A stretch of 64,000 nucleotides of DNA from Flaveria trinervia (lineage: Eukaryota; Streptophyta; Magnoliopsida; Asterales; Asteraceae): the NCBI GenBank assembly GCA_025506515.1, contig CM046442.1:65798438-65862437 (forward strand). The letters are read 5' to 3'. The translations under genes and the position numbers were made by a program. Positions 1-9,793 of this stretch are shown here, one piece after another; within the stretch, counting starts at the first letter, position 1, and each line of letters starts with the position of its first letter. The notes below the pieces were generated by a model. That model saw only the letters and a list, made by a program, of their open reading frames with translations, was not told the origin of the DNA and searched no databases.

Positions 1-571
1 AAAGGATGAATATAGAGCAATGGGTTGCTACCAAGGTTCATAGATATTTGTGGGATACAAATATTGGACTAACCCGCATCTCAAACTTTACTACATGGAA
101 TCTTATTGATTGATCATAAGTAAATTTAAGTAAAGGCAAATATCATTTGGTATCCTCCGACTTGAGATACATATTGGGTTTTGATATTCACCCAGTATTA
201 TACCTTGAGCTAATTCTTCACTATCCTGAAATAGGGACAACACATAAGGGTATGTTCAGGTATGACACGAGGTGTTTGTGAGAAACGTATGTAGTCAAGA
301 TGGAATTTGTTCCTCTTATTCGTTGAGAGTTAGATGTCTAAGGCCTAATAAGTTAAATCAACAAGTAATGATCACTCTGTGTCCTTGGATTTAACATGAC
401 ATCTGTAACAAAAGGATAAATGATTGATTCACCTAAATCATTTCAAGTAGGGTACTTGAAAGGGATGATGTTTTGAATGGCTATAAGTCATGCGTATTAA
501 GGTTAGTAACCGTTGTTAGGCGGTATTTACTGCTTGCATCAATCTTCTATGAATCTTGGGCAAGTGGGATT
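1..571 (+). other. 3' untranslated region of copia element A (upstream copy)
   Basis: This stretch is non-coding. It matches, with scattered differences, the segment at about 2643-3214, and in reverse complement the segment at 55984-56640 behind the pol of element C6. In both places it lies between the end of RNase H and the 3' LTR. It ends in the purine-rich CAAGTGGGAT just before TGTTGG, the expected polypurine tract for plus-strand DNA synthesis. The window therefore opens inside the 3' end of a Ty1/copia element whose coding part lies to the left. Confidence 0.75.
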
Positions 572-1499
572 TGTTGGATTCTATGTGCCCAAGACACTTA
601 GAATATTGAGGTGGTTAGTACGTTATGATCCAAGTCGGTTATACCCAATGACAAGCTTAGCAAACACCCATTAATATTTAATTGATGATATGATCATACA
701 ATTAAATATTTACACCAATTTAGAAAATGAGTTTTCTAAATAAGTTGCATATGAGAATGAACACCTTATTAGTATAATATTTTGTTCAATAATATTATTT
801 GAAGTCTTATCTAAATTAGTTGGATAACACCAAATAATAATGAGAGTATACTACTTATACAATTAAATGGTTAATTGCATAAACTAGTTACAAGACTAAA
901 TAATATATGTGTGTGTGTCAAATTTTATAAGAGGGAAACCTCTTTTAAAATTTTCGACCGCCCCCCTTTAATTGATTGGGTCCTTGGCCTTGGAACATAC
1001 ACACATCAATACTTGTCTAGTTCAGCTTTTTCCTCTCATATCTCAAGACATGCAAACTTGAAAAACTCTCTCAATTCTCTCTCAAGACTCATGGTTCTAG
1101 CAGCTGAAATTTGAGGGTTTTTGAAGGTTTTGGTGGTGATTCTTCCTAACAAGAAGGAGCTTTGCAAACAAGCTTGGGGTATACAAGCTTGAGAGGTCCT
1201 ACCTTGGAGCCTTGGCCGAGTTTGAGCATTCCACATTCCCTTTAGTGTTGGTTTTTGCTGCTGCTGGAAGGTAGTTTTCACAGCTCAATATAGCTGTGAT
1301 TTTATGTGCATTTACATGTGTTCATAGCTAGCTATTCACATAAATGATCCCTTTTGTTCTTGGTTTGTTTACACTTTAAAACATCAAATAGAACATGTTT
1401 TTTTTCAGCTTAAAAACAATGTAATAATGTTAAACTTCCGCTGTGTTTTACAAAGTTTAAGTGGTTAAACTATGTCTTGTGTTATAACAAACCCCAACA
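572..1499 (+). repeat. LTR of copia element A, first copy
   Basis: A long terminal repeat of about 928 bp starting TGTTGGATTC and ending near CCCCAACA. It aligns along its length with the LTR at 3215-4131 and, inverted, with those at 55052-55983 and 62172-63119. Shared landmarks are CCAAGACAC near the start, an ATGGTTTTCTAAATAAG-like block in the middle, and CCGCTG.GTTTT near the end. No primer-binding site follows; RT sequence begins at once, so the normal 5' leader, gag, protease and integrase are missing here. The exact end is uncertain by a few bases. Confidence 0.8.
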
Positions 1500-2440
1500 G
1501 TATGTTGATGACATACTACCTTTTGGAAATGATATTCCAACCATGGAAGGTGTCAAAACCTGGCTTGGAAGTTGTTCTTCCATAAAATCTCGGTGAAGCC
1601 GCCTATATTTTTGGAATATAGATCTATAGGGATAGATCGAGGCGGTTGATAGTTTAAATCAAAGTGCATATATTAATAAAGTCTTGAAAAGGTTCAAGAT
1701 GGAAAAACTCTGAGAAAGGTATGGTACCTATTCAAAGAGGGACAATATTGAGTACATCTTAATGTCCGAGCTCAAAGGATGAGCAAGATCGAATGAAGGA
1801 CATCCCATATGCATCAGCTATAGGATCCATCATGCGATGATATGCACTAGATCAGACATGTCATGCGCGTTAATCATGACGAGCAGATATCAGCAGAATC
1901 CAGGTAATAGCCATTGGATGGTTATTAAAAGTATATTGAAATACCTTAGGAGGACTAAGGGAATGTTTCTAATATATGGATGTGATGAAGAGGAACTCGT
2001 TGTAAAGGGTTACACAGATGCGAGTTCCAAACCGTTCGAGATGGTTCCCGATCACATCAGGGTATGTCTTCATTATGAATGAAGTAGCATTGTCCACTAC
2101 AAAGTCCGAATACATAGTCGCATCATCAGCAGCTCAGGAAGCTGCATGGATAAAGAAATTTATCGCCTACCTAGGGTGGCCTCTACCATTCAAGACCCCT
2201 AGAAATCCTTTTGTGATCATGAGGGTACGATTGCATAAATCAAGGTACCCTGTCCTCTTCAAAAGGCTAGGCACATTGAGCGGAAATTCAACTACATAAG
2301 GGATGAGGTTGAAAAGGGAAAAATATGTATTCGTAAAGTTCACACGGATCAATACATTGCGGATCCACTCACGAAGCTCCTTGAAAGGGCAAAGCATGAA
2401 AGTCATACTTGTGCCTTAGGACTTCGATATTCTAGTGACT
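1500..2440 (+). pseudogene. copia RT/RNase H remnant of element A
   Basis: The segment opens with Tyr-Val-Asp-Asp-Ile-Leu, the catalytic YVDD box of Ty1/copia RT, and continues through the end of RT into RNase H. Matching pieces in C6 at 56772-57760 include the SRYQQNPGNSHWM block, LKYLRRTK and the KGYTDAS part of RNase H. The frame is broken by shifts and stops near 1600, 1710-1830, 2040 and 2200. Relative to C6 the stretch around the tryptophan-lysine box of RNase H is deleted near 2080. The fingers and most of the palm of RT are absent. No functional protein can come from it. Confidence 0.85.
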
Positions 2441-3214
2441 GGAATTGATTTGTTTAGTATTAAAATTTTGAAACAATGTAATATTTAACTCTTTATATAC
2501 TTGTGATATTTTGAGTTATATCATTTTAGCATGTATACATCCATGAATATGTTTATTATTCTAAATGTCCATAGTCGGTCATGTTTGTGGGAACAAATAT
2601 GAACGTAAGACTATTATGAACATCGATTGGTGAAAATTCATAAGGAATGAATATAGAGCAATTGGTTGCTACCATGATTCATAGATATTTGTGGGATACA
2701 AATATTGGACTGACTTGCATCTCAATTTACTACATGGAATCTTCTAGATTGATCATAAGTAAATTTGAGTAAAGGAAAATATCATTTGGTATCCTCCAAC
2801 GTGAGATACATATTGGGTTTTGATATTCACCAAATGTTATACCTTGAGCTAGTTCTTCGCTGCTCTAAAATAATGGGCAGTACATAAGGCTATGTTCAAG
2901 TGTGACACGAGGTGATTGTGAAAAATGTATGTAGTCAAGATGCAATTTGTTCCTCTTATTTGTTGAGAGCAAGATGTCTAAGGCCTAATTAAGTTAAATC
3001 AATAAGGAATGATCATTCTATGTCCTTGGATTTAACATGACATCTATAACAAAAGGATAAATGATTGATTCACCTAAATCATTTCAAGTTGGATACTTGA
3101 AGGGGATGATGTTATTGAATGGCTTTAATTCATGCGTATTAAGGGTAGTAAACCGTTCTAAGGCGGTATTTACTGCTTGCATCAATGTTCTATGAATCTT
3201 GTGCAAGTGGAGAT
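2441..3214 (+). other. 3' untranslated region and polypurine tract of element A
   Basis: Non-coding region between the RNase H remnant and the second LTR. From about 2643 onward it repeats the sequence seen at 1-571, including the stretch around CCTTGGATTTAACATGACATC. It ends in CAAGTGGAGAT, a purine-rich tract directly before TGTTGG of the next LTR. I see no ORF or promoter of note. Confidence 0.7.
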
Positions 3215-4131
3215 TGTTGGATTCTTTATGCCTAAGATACATAGAACATTGATGTGGTTGGTACGTTATGATCCAAGTCGGGTCATACCCAATAACAAGC
3301 TTAGCAAACACCAATTAATATTTAATTGATGATATGATCATGAAATTAAATAAATTCACCAATTTAGAAAATGGGTTTTCTAAATAAGTTGCATATGAGA
3401 TTGAACAACCTATATGGATATTTTGTTCATGGATATTTTTGTAATGTTGTTTAAATTGGTTAAATAACATCAAATAATAGGAGTGAGTGTATAAGTTATA
3501 TAATTAAAGAGCTAATTACATAACTTATTCTAATTATTAGTTTATAAAATGGGGTTTTGGTTTTGGGGGAAACCCCAACTAAACAACAAGTTTCGGCTGC
3601 CCCCTTTTTGGGTGTGTGTGTCTTGCTTGTTTTTGATATACCATACTCCAAGAACACAAAATAGACACTCCATCCAGCTCTCTCTCTCTCTAATGCAAAA
3701 AGGGTCACAAGAACAAAACTCTTCTTTTGGAAGAAAGAGTTCATGTTCACGGCTGGAATGAGATTCCAGCAGGCTTCTTGATCCGTTTTGGTGCACAAAT
3801 CCTAGCAAGAATGGTGTTTGCTTGATGCTTGTGGGTATGGATGCTTAAGGACATCTTTCCTTGGTGTTTTGGCTATTCAACAACATCATTTTCTTCATCA
3901 TTATCCTGTTTTTCAGTAGCTTTTGGAAGGTAGTTCCATGGTTTACTTTTTGGGTTGTTATTTCTTGTTGATAACTAGTTCATACACATACAAATGATCC
4001 TTATGTTCTTGGTTTGTTGTTAATATGATATATGCCTTAATTTTTCAGATTACTAATGATATGTTAACGTATTAATCCGCTGCGTTTTTTCATAGTTTAA
4101 AATGGTTAAACTACTTTGATATGGTCCAACA
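3215..4131 (+). repeat. 3' LTR of copia element A, second copy
   Basis: An LTR of about 917 bp, TGTTGGATTC to GGTCCAACA, in the same orientation as 572-1499. The middle differs from the first copy: 3540-3800 aligns poorly with 930-1200, so the two are members of one family rather than a fresh identical pair. The right border cuts into an antisense copia integrase fragment that starts at about 4137, so this element inserted into that older one. The partner half of the fragment is not in view, so a TSD cannot be checked. Confidence 0.8.
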
Positions 4132-4770
4132 AACCTAATATCTTAGAGTCAGATAACATGGTTCTTGCAGCTTCAATCAGTGTCCTGTTTCTCCTCTCAG
4201 CAACATCTTATGGTTTTGACCTTGTGATCACATTGATTCTCAATATTTAAGATGAAATCTTCAGAATCTCAGGAGTCTCATCCTTAGTTTTAAGGAAAAA
4301 GACCCATGTGAATCTTGTAAAGTCATTTGTGATCACCAAACAATAATAGCTCTTTCCTAGACTCATTACACTGGTGGGGCCAAAGAGATCCATATGTAAC
4401 AAGTGTAGGGGTGTAGTGATGGAGTTTCATTCTTTAGGCTTATGAGATACCTTATGTTGCTTCCCTTTCAGGCATGCAACACAATGACCATTACTTGTAA
4501 ACTCTTTCTTTGGCATTCAACTTACCAAATCATTCTTAATAACTTTATTCATGTTTTTAAAGTTTACATGGCACATTTTTTATGCATAGGAAAGACTCAC
4601 CACTATCTGCTTTGGATAGAAAGCATGAAACTTCTCGAGAGGGAGATGTCTCTTGTGAATCCATCTTGTACATGTTCCTTTTCCTGGGGGCTCTGAGCAA
4701 CATTTGCTCATGAGGAATGACTAGCTCGGGCTTGAGAACAATGCACTCATGCTAAGTAAAGAGCATGTTG
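4132..4770 (-). pseudogene. antisense copia integrase fragment (zinc-binding head and core)
   Basis: Read on the minus strand this gives the CxxC of the integrase zinc domain (CVACLKGKQHK), then HMDLFGP carrying the first catalytic Asp, CLVITNDFTRFTWVFFLK, and further along LIEAARTMLSDSK after the catalytic Glu. These are the pre-integrase and rve core blocks of Ty1/copia. Stops and frameshifts are frequent, so it is a dead scrap. It is cut on the left by the LTR ending at 4131 and on the right by the gypsy LTR starting at 4771. It appears to be the oldest layer in this part of the window. Confidence 0.8.
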
Positions 4771-5451
4771 TGTAACGCCCGGTTATTTTAAAGACAAAGA
4801 AAGAAAGAATAAAGTGAAGTAAAAAAGAAAGAAAAGAAATAAAACCCAAGTCTATGGATTAAAAGTAACAAAAAGGACAAAATCTTTGAAAAGTTGGTGA
4901 ATAAAGGTCATGGCCACCCACTCTTGCACAACACCTTTCTGCTACCGGTTCTAGAGAGAGAAAGTGCCAAGTTTTAGGGATTTGAAGGAAGAACAAGAAG
5001 AATTCTAATTCAAGGTAACAATTCATGTGTTCATGATGTTCTCGGTTGGTTTTATCCTTGGTTTATGCTTATGTGTGTTTGTATGTGTTCGGGTATGTTT
5101 TTTAGTGGGTTTCTAGGCGGTTGAACTCAATTGCAAACAAGTTTGGAAGAAGCCATACTTAATAGCAGCAAAAGCGAGTTCTAGAACCCTTTTTTACTGG
5201 TTTTTAACTCATTTTGGGGCTGGAAATGCATGAATGTATGTTTTCATTTAATTGGGTTTCGAACCCGTATGTTTGACTGTGTTATTGATGTTGTGAAGTA
5301 ATGATTGGCTATGTTCATGCTTCATGATGTATGATTGTGTTTCTAAGGCTTAGAAGGTAAGACTTAAGCTTAGAACATGATGGATGATGATTTGGAACTA
5401 AAATTTGATGTTTAAGGCTCATAGGTTGAGTTTTAGAATCGGCCTAAGTAT

Positions 5452-5790
5452 GCAGAAGAAATGCAGACGAGTAATGGAGGTCAATGCAGATGAGCATTAA
5501 CTATTAAGTAAGTCAATGCCGATGAGTAATAGAAGTCAATGCGAATGAGCATTAACTATTAAGTAAGTCAATGTGGATGAGTAATGGAAGTCAATGCGGA
5601 TGAACAGTTAATGCGGATGAGCATTAACAACTAAATAAGTCAATGAGGATGAGTATTGGATGAAATGCGGATGAACATTGACTAAGTATGGGAAATGCAG
5701 ATGAGTATAGTCAATGCGGATGAACAAATGCGGATGAACAGGAACAAATGCGGATGAAGTAAGACAAATGCGGATGAACACTTAGAATGT
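5452..5790 (+). repeat. degenerate direct repeat array in the G LTR
   Basis: A short unit close to AATGCGGATGAGTA or AATGCGGATGAACA recurs more than a dozen times, usually joined to GTCA or to a spacer with ATTAACTATTAAGTAA. Spacing varies from about 12 to 50 bases, so it is not a clean tandem array. Repeated blocks of this kind in LTRs often lie in the U3 promoter region; that role here is inferred only. Confidence 0.75.
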
Positions 5791-5914
5791 TTTTTGACTT
5801 TCTGGGGAAAAGGGATGAATGTAGGCATTGACTAGGGAGGTTCCGGGGGGCTATAGAAGTTGACTTTTAAGGTCATAGATGTTATGATGGGCATGTTGTG
5901 ATGTATGTATGATG

Positions 5915-5919
5915 CTTAT
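5915..5919. repeat. target-site duplication of element T, left copy (CTTAT)
   Basis: CTTAT immediately before TGATGTGC of the T 5' LTR. The same five bases follow the T 3' LTR at 50993-50997. This exact pair proves that everything between entered as, or later inside, one insertion. Confidence 0.9.
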
Positions 5920-6099
5920 TGATGTGCTTCAAATTATTCATATAAAACATATCAATTGCACATCAATTATTCTATAAACTCTTACTGAAAATGATGATTT
6001 GATACCTAAATCGTTCATATTGTCTTTTCAGGTTTGGAAAAGACGAAGATGAACAGAAGGAGCAAAAATAAGAAGAAAATGAAGAAAACCAAGTTTTGG

Positions 6100-6410
6100 A
6101 ATTCGAGCATGGGGTCGTGCTTCATGTGGCACGCCCCCATGCCCAGCCTGAAACACACCCCCATGCTTAAATCAACACACCCCCGTGTTTATTGGTCCGA
6201 CAAGACAAGAAGTACGGTTCCCCAACCCGAGGCACGGGGGCGTGCCCCAGGAGGCACGGGGCCGTGCCCCACCACAACATGGGGTCGTGCCCATTAAACA
6301 TGGGGTCGTACCCGACATCTCTAAGCGTACGAGCTGACCAACTTTTATGTACATTGTACTAGCACGGGGTCATGCCTTTTAGGCATGGGGCCGTGTTTAA
6401 ACACTCCAAA
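6100..6410 (+). repeat. array of CACGGGG/CCGTGCC palindromic words
   Basis: The segment is dense in words such as GGCACGGGGCCGTGCC, whose two 7-base arms are reverse complements, and in variants GGGGTCGTGC, GGGGGCGTGCC and CACCCCCATGC. Roughly ten occurrences lie just upstream of the TATA box, so the array sits where U3 control elements would be. The same array occurs in the 3' LTR at about 21098-21408. Confidence 0.8.
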
Positions 6411-6413
6411 AAG

Positions 6414-6423
6414 CCTATAAATA
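6414..6423 (+). promoter_or_regulatory. TATA box of the T LTR
   Basis: CTATAAATAG, a near-consensus plant TATA box about 500 bp into the LTR and right after the palindromic word array. The same box stands at about 21422 in the 3' LTR. It would place the start of the transcribed R region near 6450. Only the sequence match supports it. Confidence 0.6.
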
Positions 6424-7604
6424 GGACTTCATTTGCAACTTGAAGATAAGCTTTTGGGAGGTGAAATGCTGGTGTTCCCTCTCGGGAACCCAACCTTTGG
6501 AGGTCCTTAGAAGGTTTTGGAGTTTCATTTAACACTTAGAAGAAGCTTGGGATCATTTAACATCATCCATAATGGATCACCGGTTTGATTATTCTAATTT
6601 ACCGATGATTTCATTACTATCTTTTATCTTTGTTGTTATGTTCAAGCTCCTTGTGAGCTAAACTTCATGTGTTATCCTAATTTAATGAAACTTATGTAAT
6701 TTGTGATGAACTAATGGTGTGATAAGTATTGTGTTAATGTTATGCTGGTCTTGGGAAAACTATTGATGGGTAGCATCTACATTTGAACGGGAAGTTAAAA
6801 ATATATGGTTTGTGATTATGAGCGTCATACAAAGTTGAAAAACGGTATGATTAACTTTAATTCACCAAGCCGGTCTTCATAATAAATCCATGGCTAATGA
6901 ACTAGAAATGGTTATTAGAAATCATATCACGTTAACATTCTGATTATATACGGGTTCCCTTTTATTAGATTGGAAACTTCAGTAATTGTTACGGTTTTCT
7001 AAAATTAATGGTATGTTAAGAAGGAACCTGATCAACTCTCTTCTTAACATTAAGTTATGTTTTCAGATATCGTATGTCAAATAGGTCACAAAAGATTTAC
7101 CTACATTACTAGGGCTTCTATCTGAGCAGTAAAACTTAGCTTGACAGGATCAAGTCACTACGGCAGCAGTATAGACGAGAAATCGCGCCAGCTCATCTTT
7201 ATAAACATTAACATAATTACATTATTCAATATCTTTAATCACACCACCAATTCATCACAGTTACATAAGTGTTATCTAAATTAGGATAACACCGTTACTT
7301 TATTGAAAGAATCACGAAAAGTCGCAACCTATCTTTATTTATCTTTATCTATCTTTAGTTATTGTTATCATGTTGAACTTATCATTTTCTAAAAACATAA
7401 AACTGATAGTCAATTATAAGGGTTGTTGAGTAGGCTTAGTGTGTCCACGGATTGATAATCGGTTCTTACCAACACTATATTACCACACGACAGATACACT
7501 TGCCTTTTGTGTGTGTGGTTTAGTATTAGTAATAACCATTAAAACTTAATATGTGCGTAAAATATTTATCAAAATACATATACTATCCGCACCCATCAAG
7601 TTTT

Positions 7605-7622
7605 TGGCGCCGTTGCCGGGGA
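7605..7622 (+). other. primer-binding site of element T (tRNA-Asp)
   Basis: TGGCGCCGTTGCCGGGGA is the perfect 18-base complement of the 3' end of plant tRNA-Asp (ending ...CCCCGGCAACGGCGCCA). It lies six bases after the LTR terminus, as required for priming of minus-strand DNA. This primer type is common in Athila/Tat-group gypsy elements. Confidence 0.9.
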
Positions 7623-8673
7623 CACATGTTAGTTTAAAAGATGATCCAAATTTTGACTATTCTGTTTTATTTAAAAAAAATTAAAAGAAAAAAAATGAAG
7701 TAGAAGTTTTTCCACATAATGCTATCAACGTTAAAAACAATGAGGATTTAACTTCAATGTCAATGGTAATTGGTTAATGGCGAATCAATGTACCAAGTAA
7801 GATTTTTTCGGAGGTGATAAACCTCCACCTCATTAAGATCTAAGTGTGGGGAAGGGTCTAACCAAGGACCCGTAACCAAAACATGGCTTTATGTTATTTT
7901 CTATCTTTTAAATTTATTATGTGTGCTTAAGACTTTAATTTCATGTTTTAAATAATTTGGTGATGTTTTGGATTAATCCCGATGATTCTTTTGAGCTTAT
8001 TCAAGACGGCTGTGGAAAAACGATCGCACGCATTTGATTCATCATTTTAGGGGAGTTTTCGTTTGCCTTTCTCTACTTAATATTTATTGTGATTTACATT
8101 GAGGACAATGTGAAGTTTCTAGTATGGGGAAGGGTAATACATGCTTGATACTTTGCTTAAAAATAGGTCCAAGTTATAATTAAATCTTTTGCAAAAAGTC
8201 ACTATAGTTTGTGGCAACACCGGAAATGATAAAAAAAATATAAATATTTGTTTTCGAGAAATAAATAAGCAAATAAAGCAAACCCAAATAATGTTAAAAA
8301 TGTTTTTTGTGATATCTTGAAAAGCAAAAAGAGTTGGTGAAAATATTCAAACTTGTAAAATGAAACACTTATACCCAAATCCATTGGATGTGTGAGCTTA
8401 TTTTTGAGCCTTAAACAAGCTTTGCATTTATGCATTTTTGCTTTCATTATGGATATATTGAGGGTGCCTTATGTTGCGTGTGAATTAGAACTTGTTTTGG
8501 TATGCATTTCAAAACCTTATAAGTTTTTTTTGCGTAAAAAGGATTTAGGCAATTAGGAAAACCCGACATTCGAGCCTCTATTATTTTCCAAATTCCTTAC
8601 CCAAACATTATCCCTAGTTAGCCTCGTTGAGCTTAAACGTTTTCATTTCTAATCACCCGAACCATGAAGTTAC
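7623..8673 (+). other. left interior of element T, non-coding
   Basis: About 1 kb between the primer site and the insertion point of C2. It is A/T rich, with an A-rich run near 7670-7695, two GGGGAAGGGT words (7849 and 8126) and the short phrase GGCAATTAGGAAAACCCGAC near 8549. No gag or pol motif appears in any frame. The last five bases, GTTAC, are the target duplication of C2. Confidence 0.7.
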
Positions 8674-9575
8674 TGATAGGATCTCAGCATCTAGTTTGAT
8701 TGATTCGAATGATTTCAACAGCGGAATAGAGTACCAACTAGCACAATTTGAGCAAGAATACCAAAGATATTGCAATGAACAGAATTAGTTATACAGAGAG
8801 AAAGTTTCTGCAAAGAGAATATTTCATTCAATCACACACTTTCGTGGTGGCAAATTGTCACACATACAATCAGGTCAATCATCCCTTATATAGGAATGTC
8901 GTGCTGGAACATTCCTTATATAGAAGATGTGACGTCTGCTGATGTCACTTGATAGTGACATCTAACAGAATTATTTAAACAACTGAAACACAACTACTGA
9001 AGATGTCAAAACAGCTGACATCTTCTTACAAAAATACTAAGTGTTATCAGTTACTACAACTACTGAAAAGAAACTACTGAAACTACAACGACTGAAGAAC
9101 AAGCTCTTCAGTCGTTTTACAAAACTAGTCAAAGTAAAAACATAAAACTACTGATATCACAACTACTGAAGAAGTACTCTTCAGCTATTGTGACAAACTA
9201 CTAAAACTTCAGCACTTGGTCTTCAGACTTGAACTTCAGACGTTTCATCAGCTGATGACTTCAGTAAATGTCATCAGCTGATGTCTTCAGTCTTTGACTT
9301 CAGACTTTGTACATCAGTTGTTGATCTTCAGCACTTGTGGACTCTTCAGCTGTTGTACTTCAGTACTTTGGTCTTCAGCTTCAGCATTTGTATTCTTCAG
9401 CTGTTGAGCTTCAGCACTTTAGTCTTCAGCTGTTGAAGTCTTCAGTACTTGATCTTCAGCTGTTGAAGTCTTCAGCACTTGTCAAACTGCTGATGAAGCC
9501 TTGAGCAGTTGTTATGATATCATGTGGGACATAGAGGTTTTCTGATCTTGGGTCTTTGGTTCTTTTGGTCCAACA
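8674..9575 (-). repeat. 3' LTR of C2
   Basis: 902 bp, TGATAGGATC to GGTCCAACA on the plus strand. Compared with the 5' LTR at 19053-19957 only a few percent of bases differ, for example three in the first fifty, so the insertion is fairly recent. From about 8980 to 9510 it is packed with CAGCTGTTG, AACTACTG and TTCAG words. A minus-strand TATA-like CCTATATAAGGG lies near 8882. Confidence 0.9.
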
Positions 9576-9590
9576 AACTCCCCCTGAACC
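9576..9590 (-). other. polypurine tract of C2
   Basis: On the element strand this reads GGTTCAGGGGGAGTT directly before the 3' LTR. It is the primer site for plus-strand DNA. The 200 bp between it and the eORF stop at 9794 is 3' untranslated sequence. Confidence 0.85.
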
Positions 9591-9793
9591 AATGCAGCCA
9601 AAACCTCTAATTGGTTTATTTTCCCACTTATTGTTGGCAGAATGGTTGGTCTTTTTCCTTCTTGATCAGTTGAGAAGATGACCCATATAAGCACTGGCCT
9701 GGGAATGAGTCTCTGATGATTTGGTTGGCAATGTATGGATGGGAGCTCTGTATTGGGGAATTGGACACTGAGCTGTTCCCCCATCCATGAGAC

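Larger units (their letters stand above)
4771..5919 (+). repeat. 5' LTR of gypsy element G, left part
   Basis: Begins TGTAACGCCCGG, a typical start for this kind of plant gypsy LTR, and runs to the insertion point of element T. The last five bases, CTTAT, are the target-site duplication and recur at 50993. The right part of the same LTR resumes at 50998. No coding sequence is seen. Confidence 0.85.
5920..7598 (+). repeat. 5' LTR of element T
   Basis: About 1,679 bp, TGATGTGCTTC to GCACCCATCA. It matches the 3' LTR (20907-21657 joined to 50046-50992) closely along its length. It contains an array of G/C-rich palindromic words (6100-6410), a TATA box at 6414, and a small ORF from about 6034 whose sequence starts just after TTTTCAGG. 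The ORF is kept in the 3' LTR, but LTR pairs are copies of each other, so that alone does not show coding. Confidence 0.88.

Noticed and set aside
4442..4696. Plus-strand ORF of 84 residues
   Set aside because: It lies over the antisense copia integrase fragment, whose motifs are on the minus strand.
7605..7622. tRNA gene fragment
   Set aside because: It is only the 18-base complement of a tRNA 3' end right after an LTR, that is, a primer-binding site. No cloverleaf is present; the same holds for the iMet-type sites.
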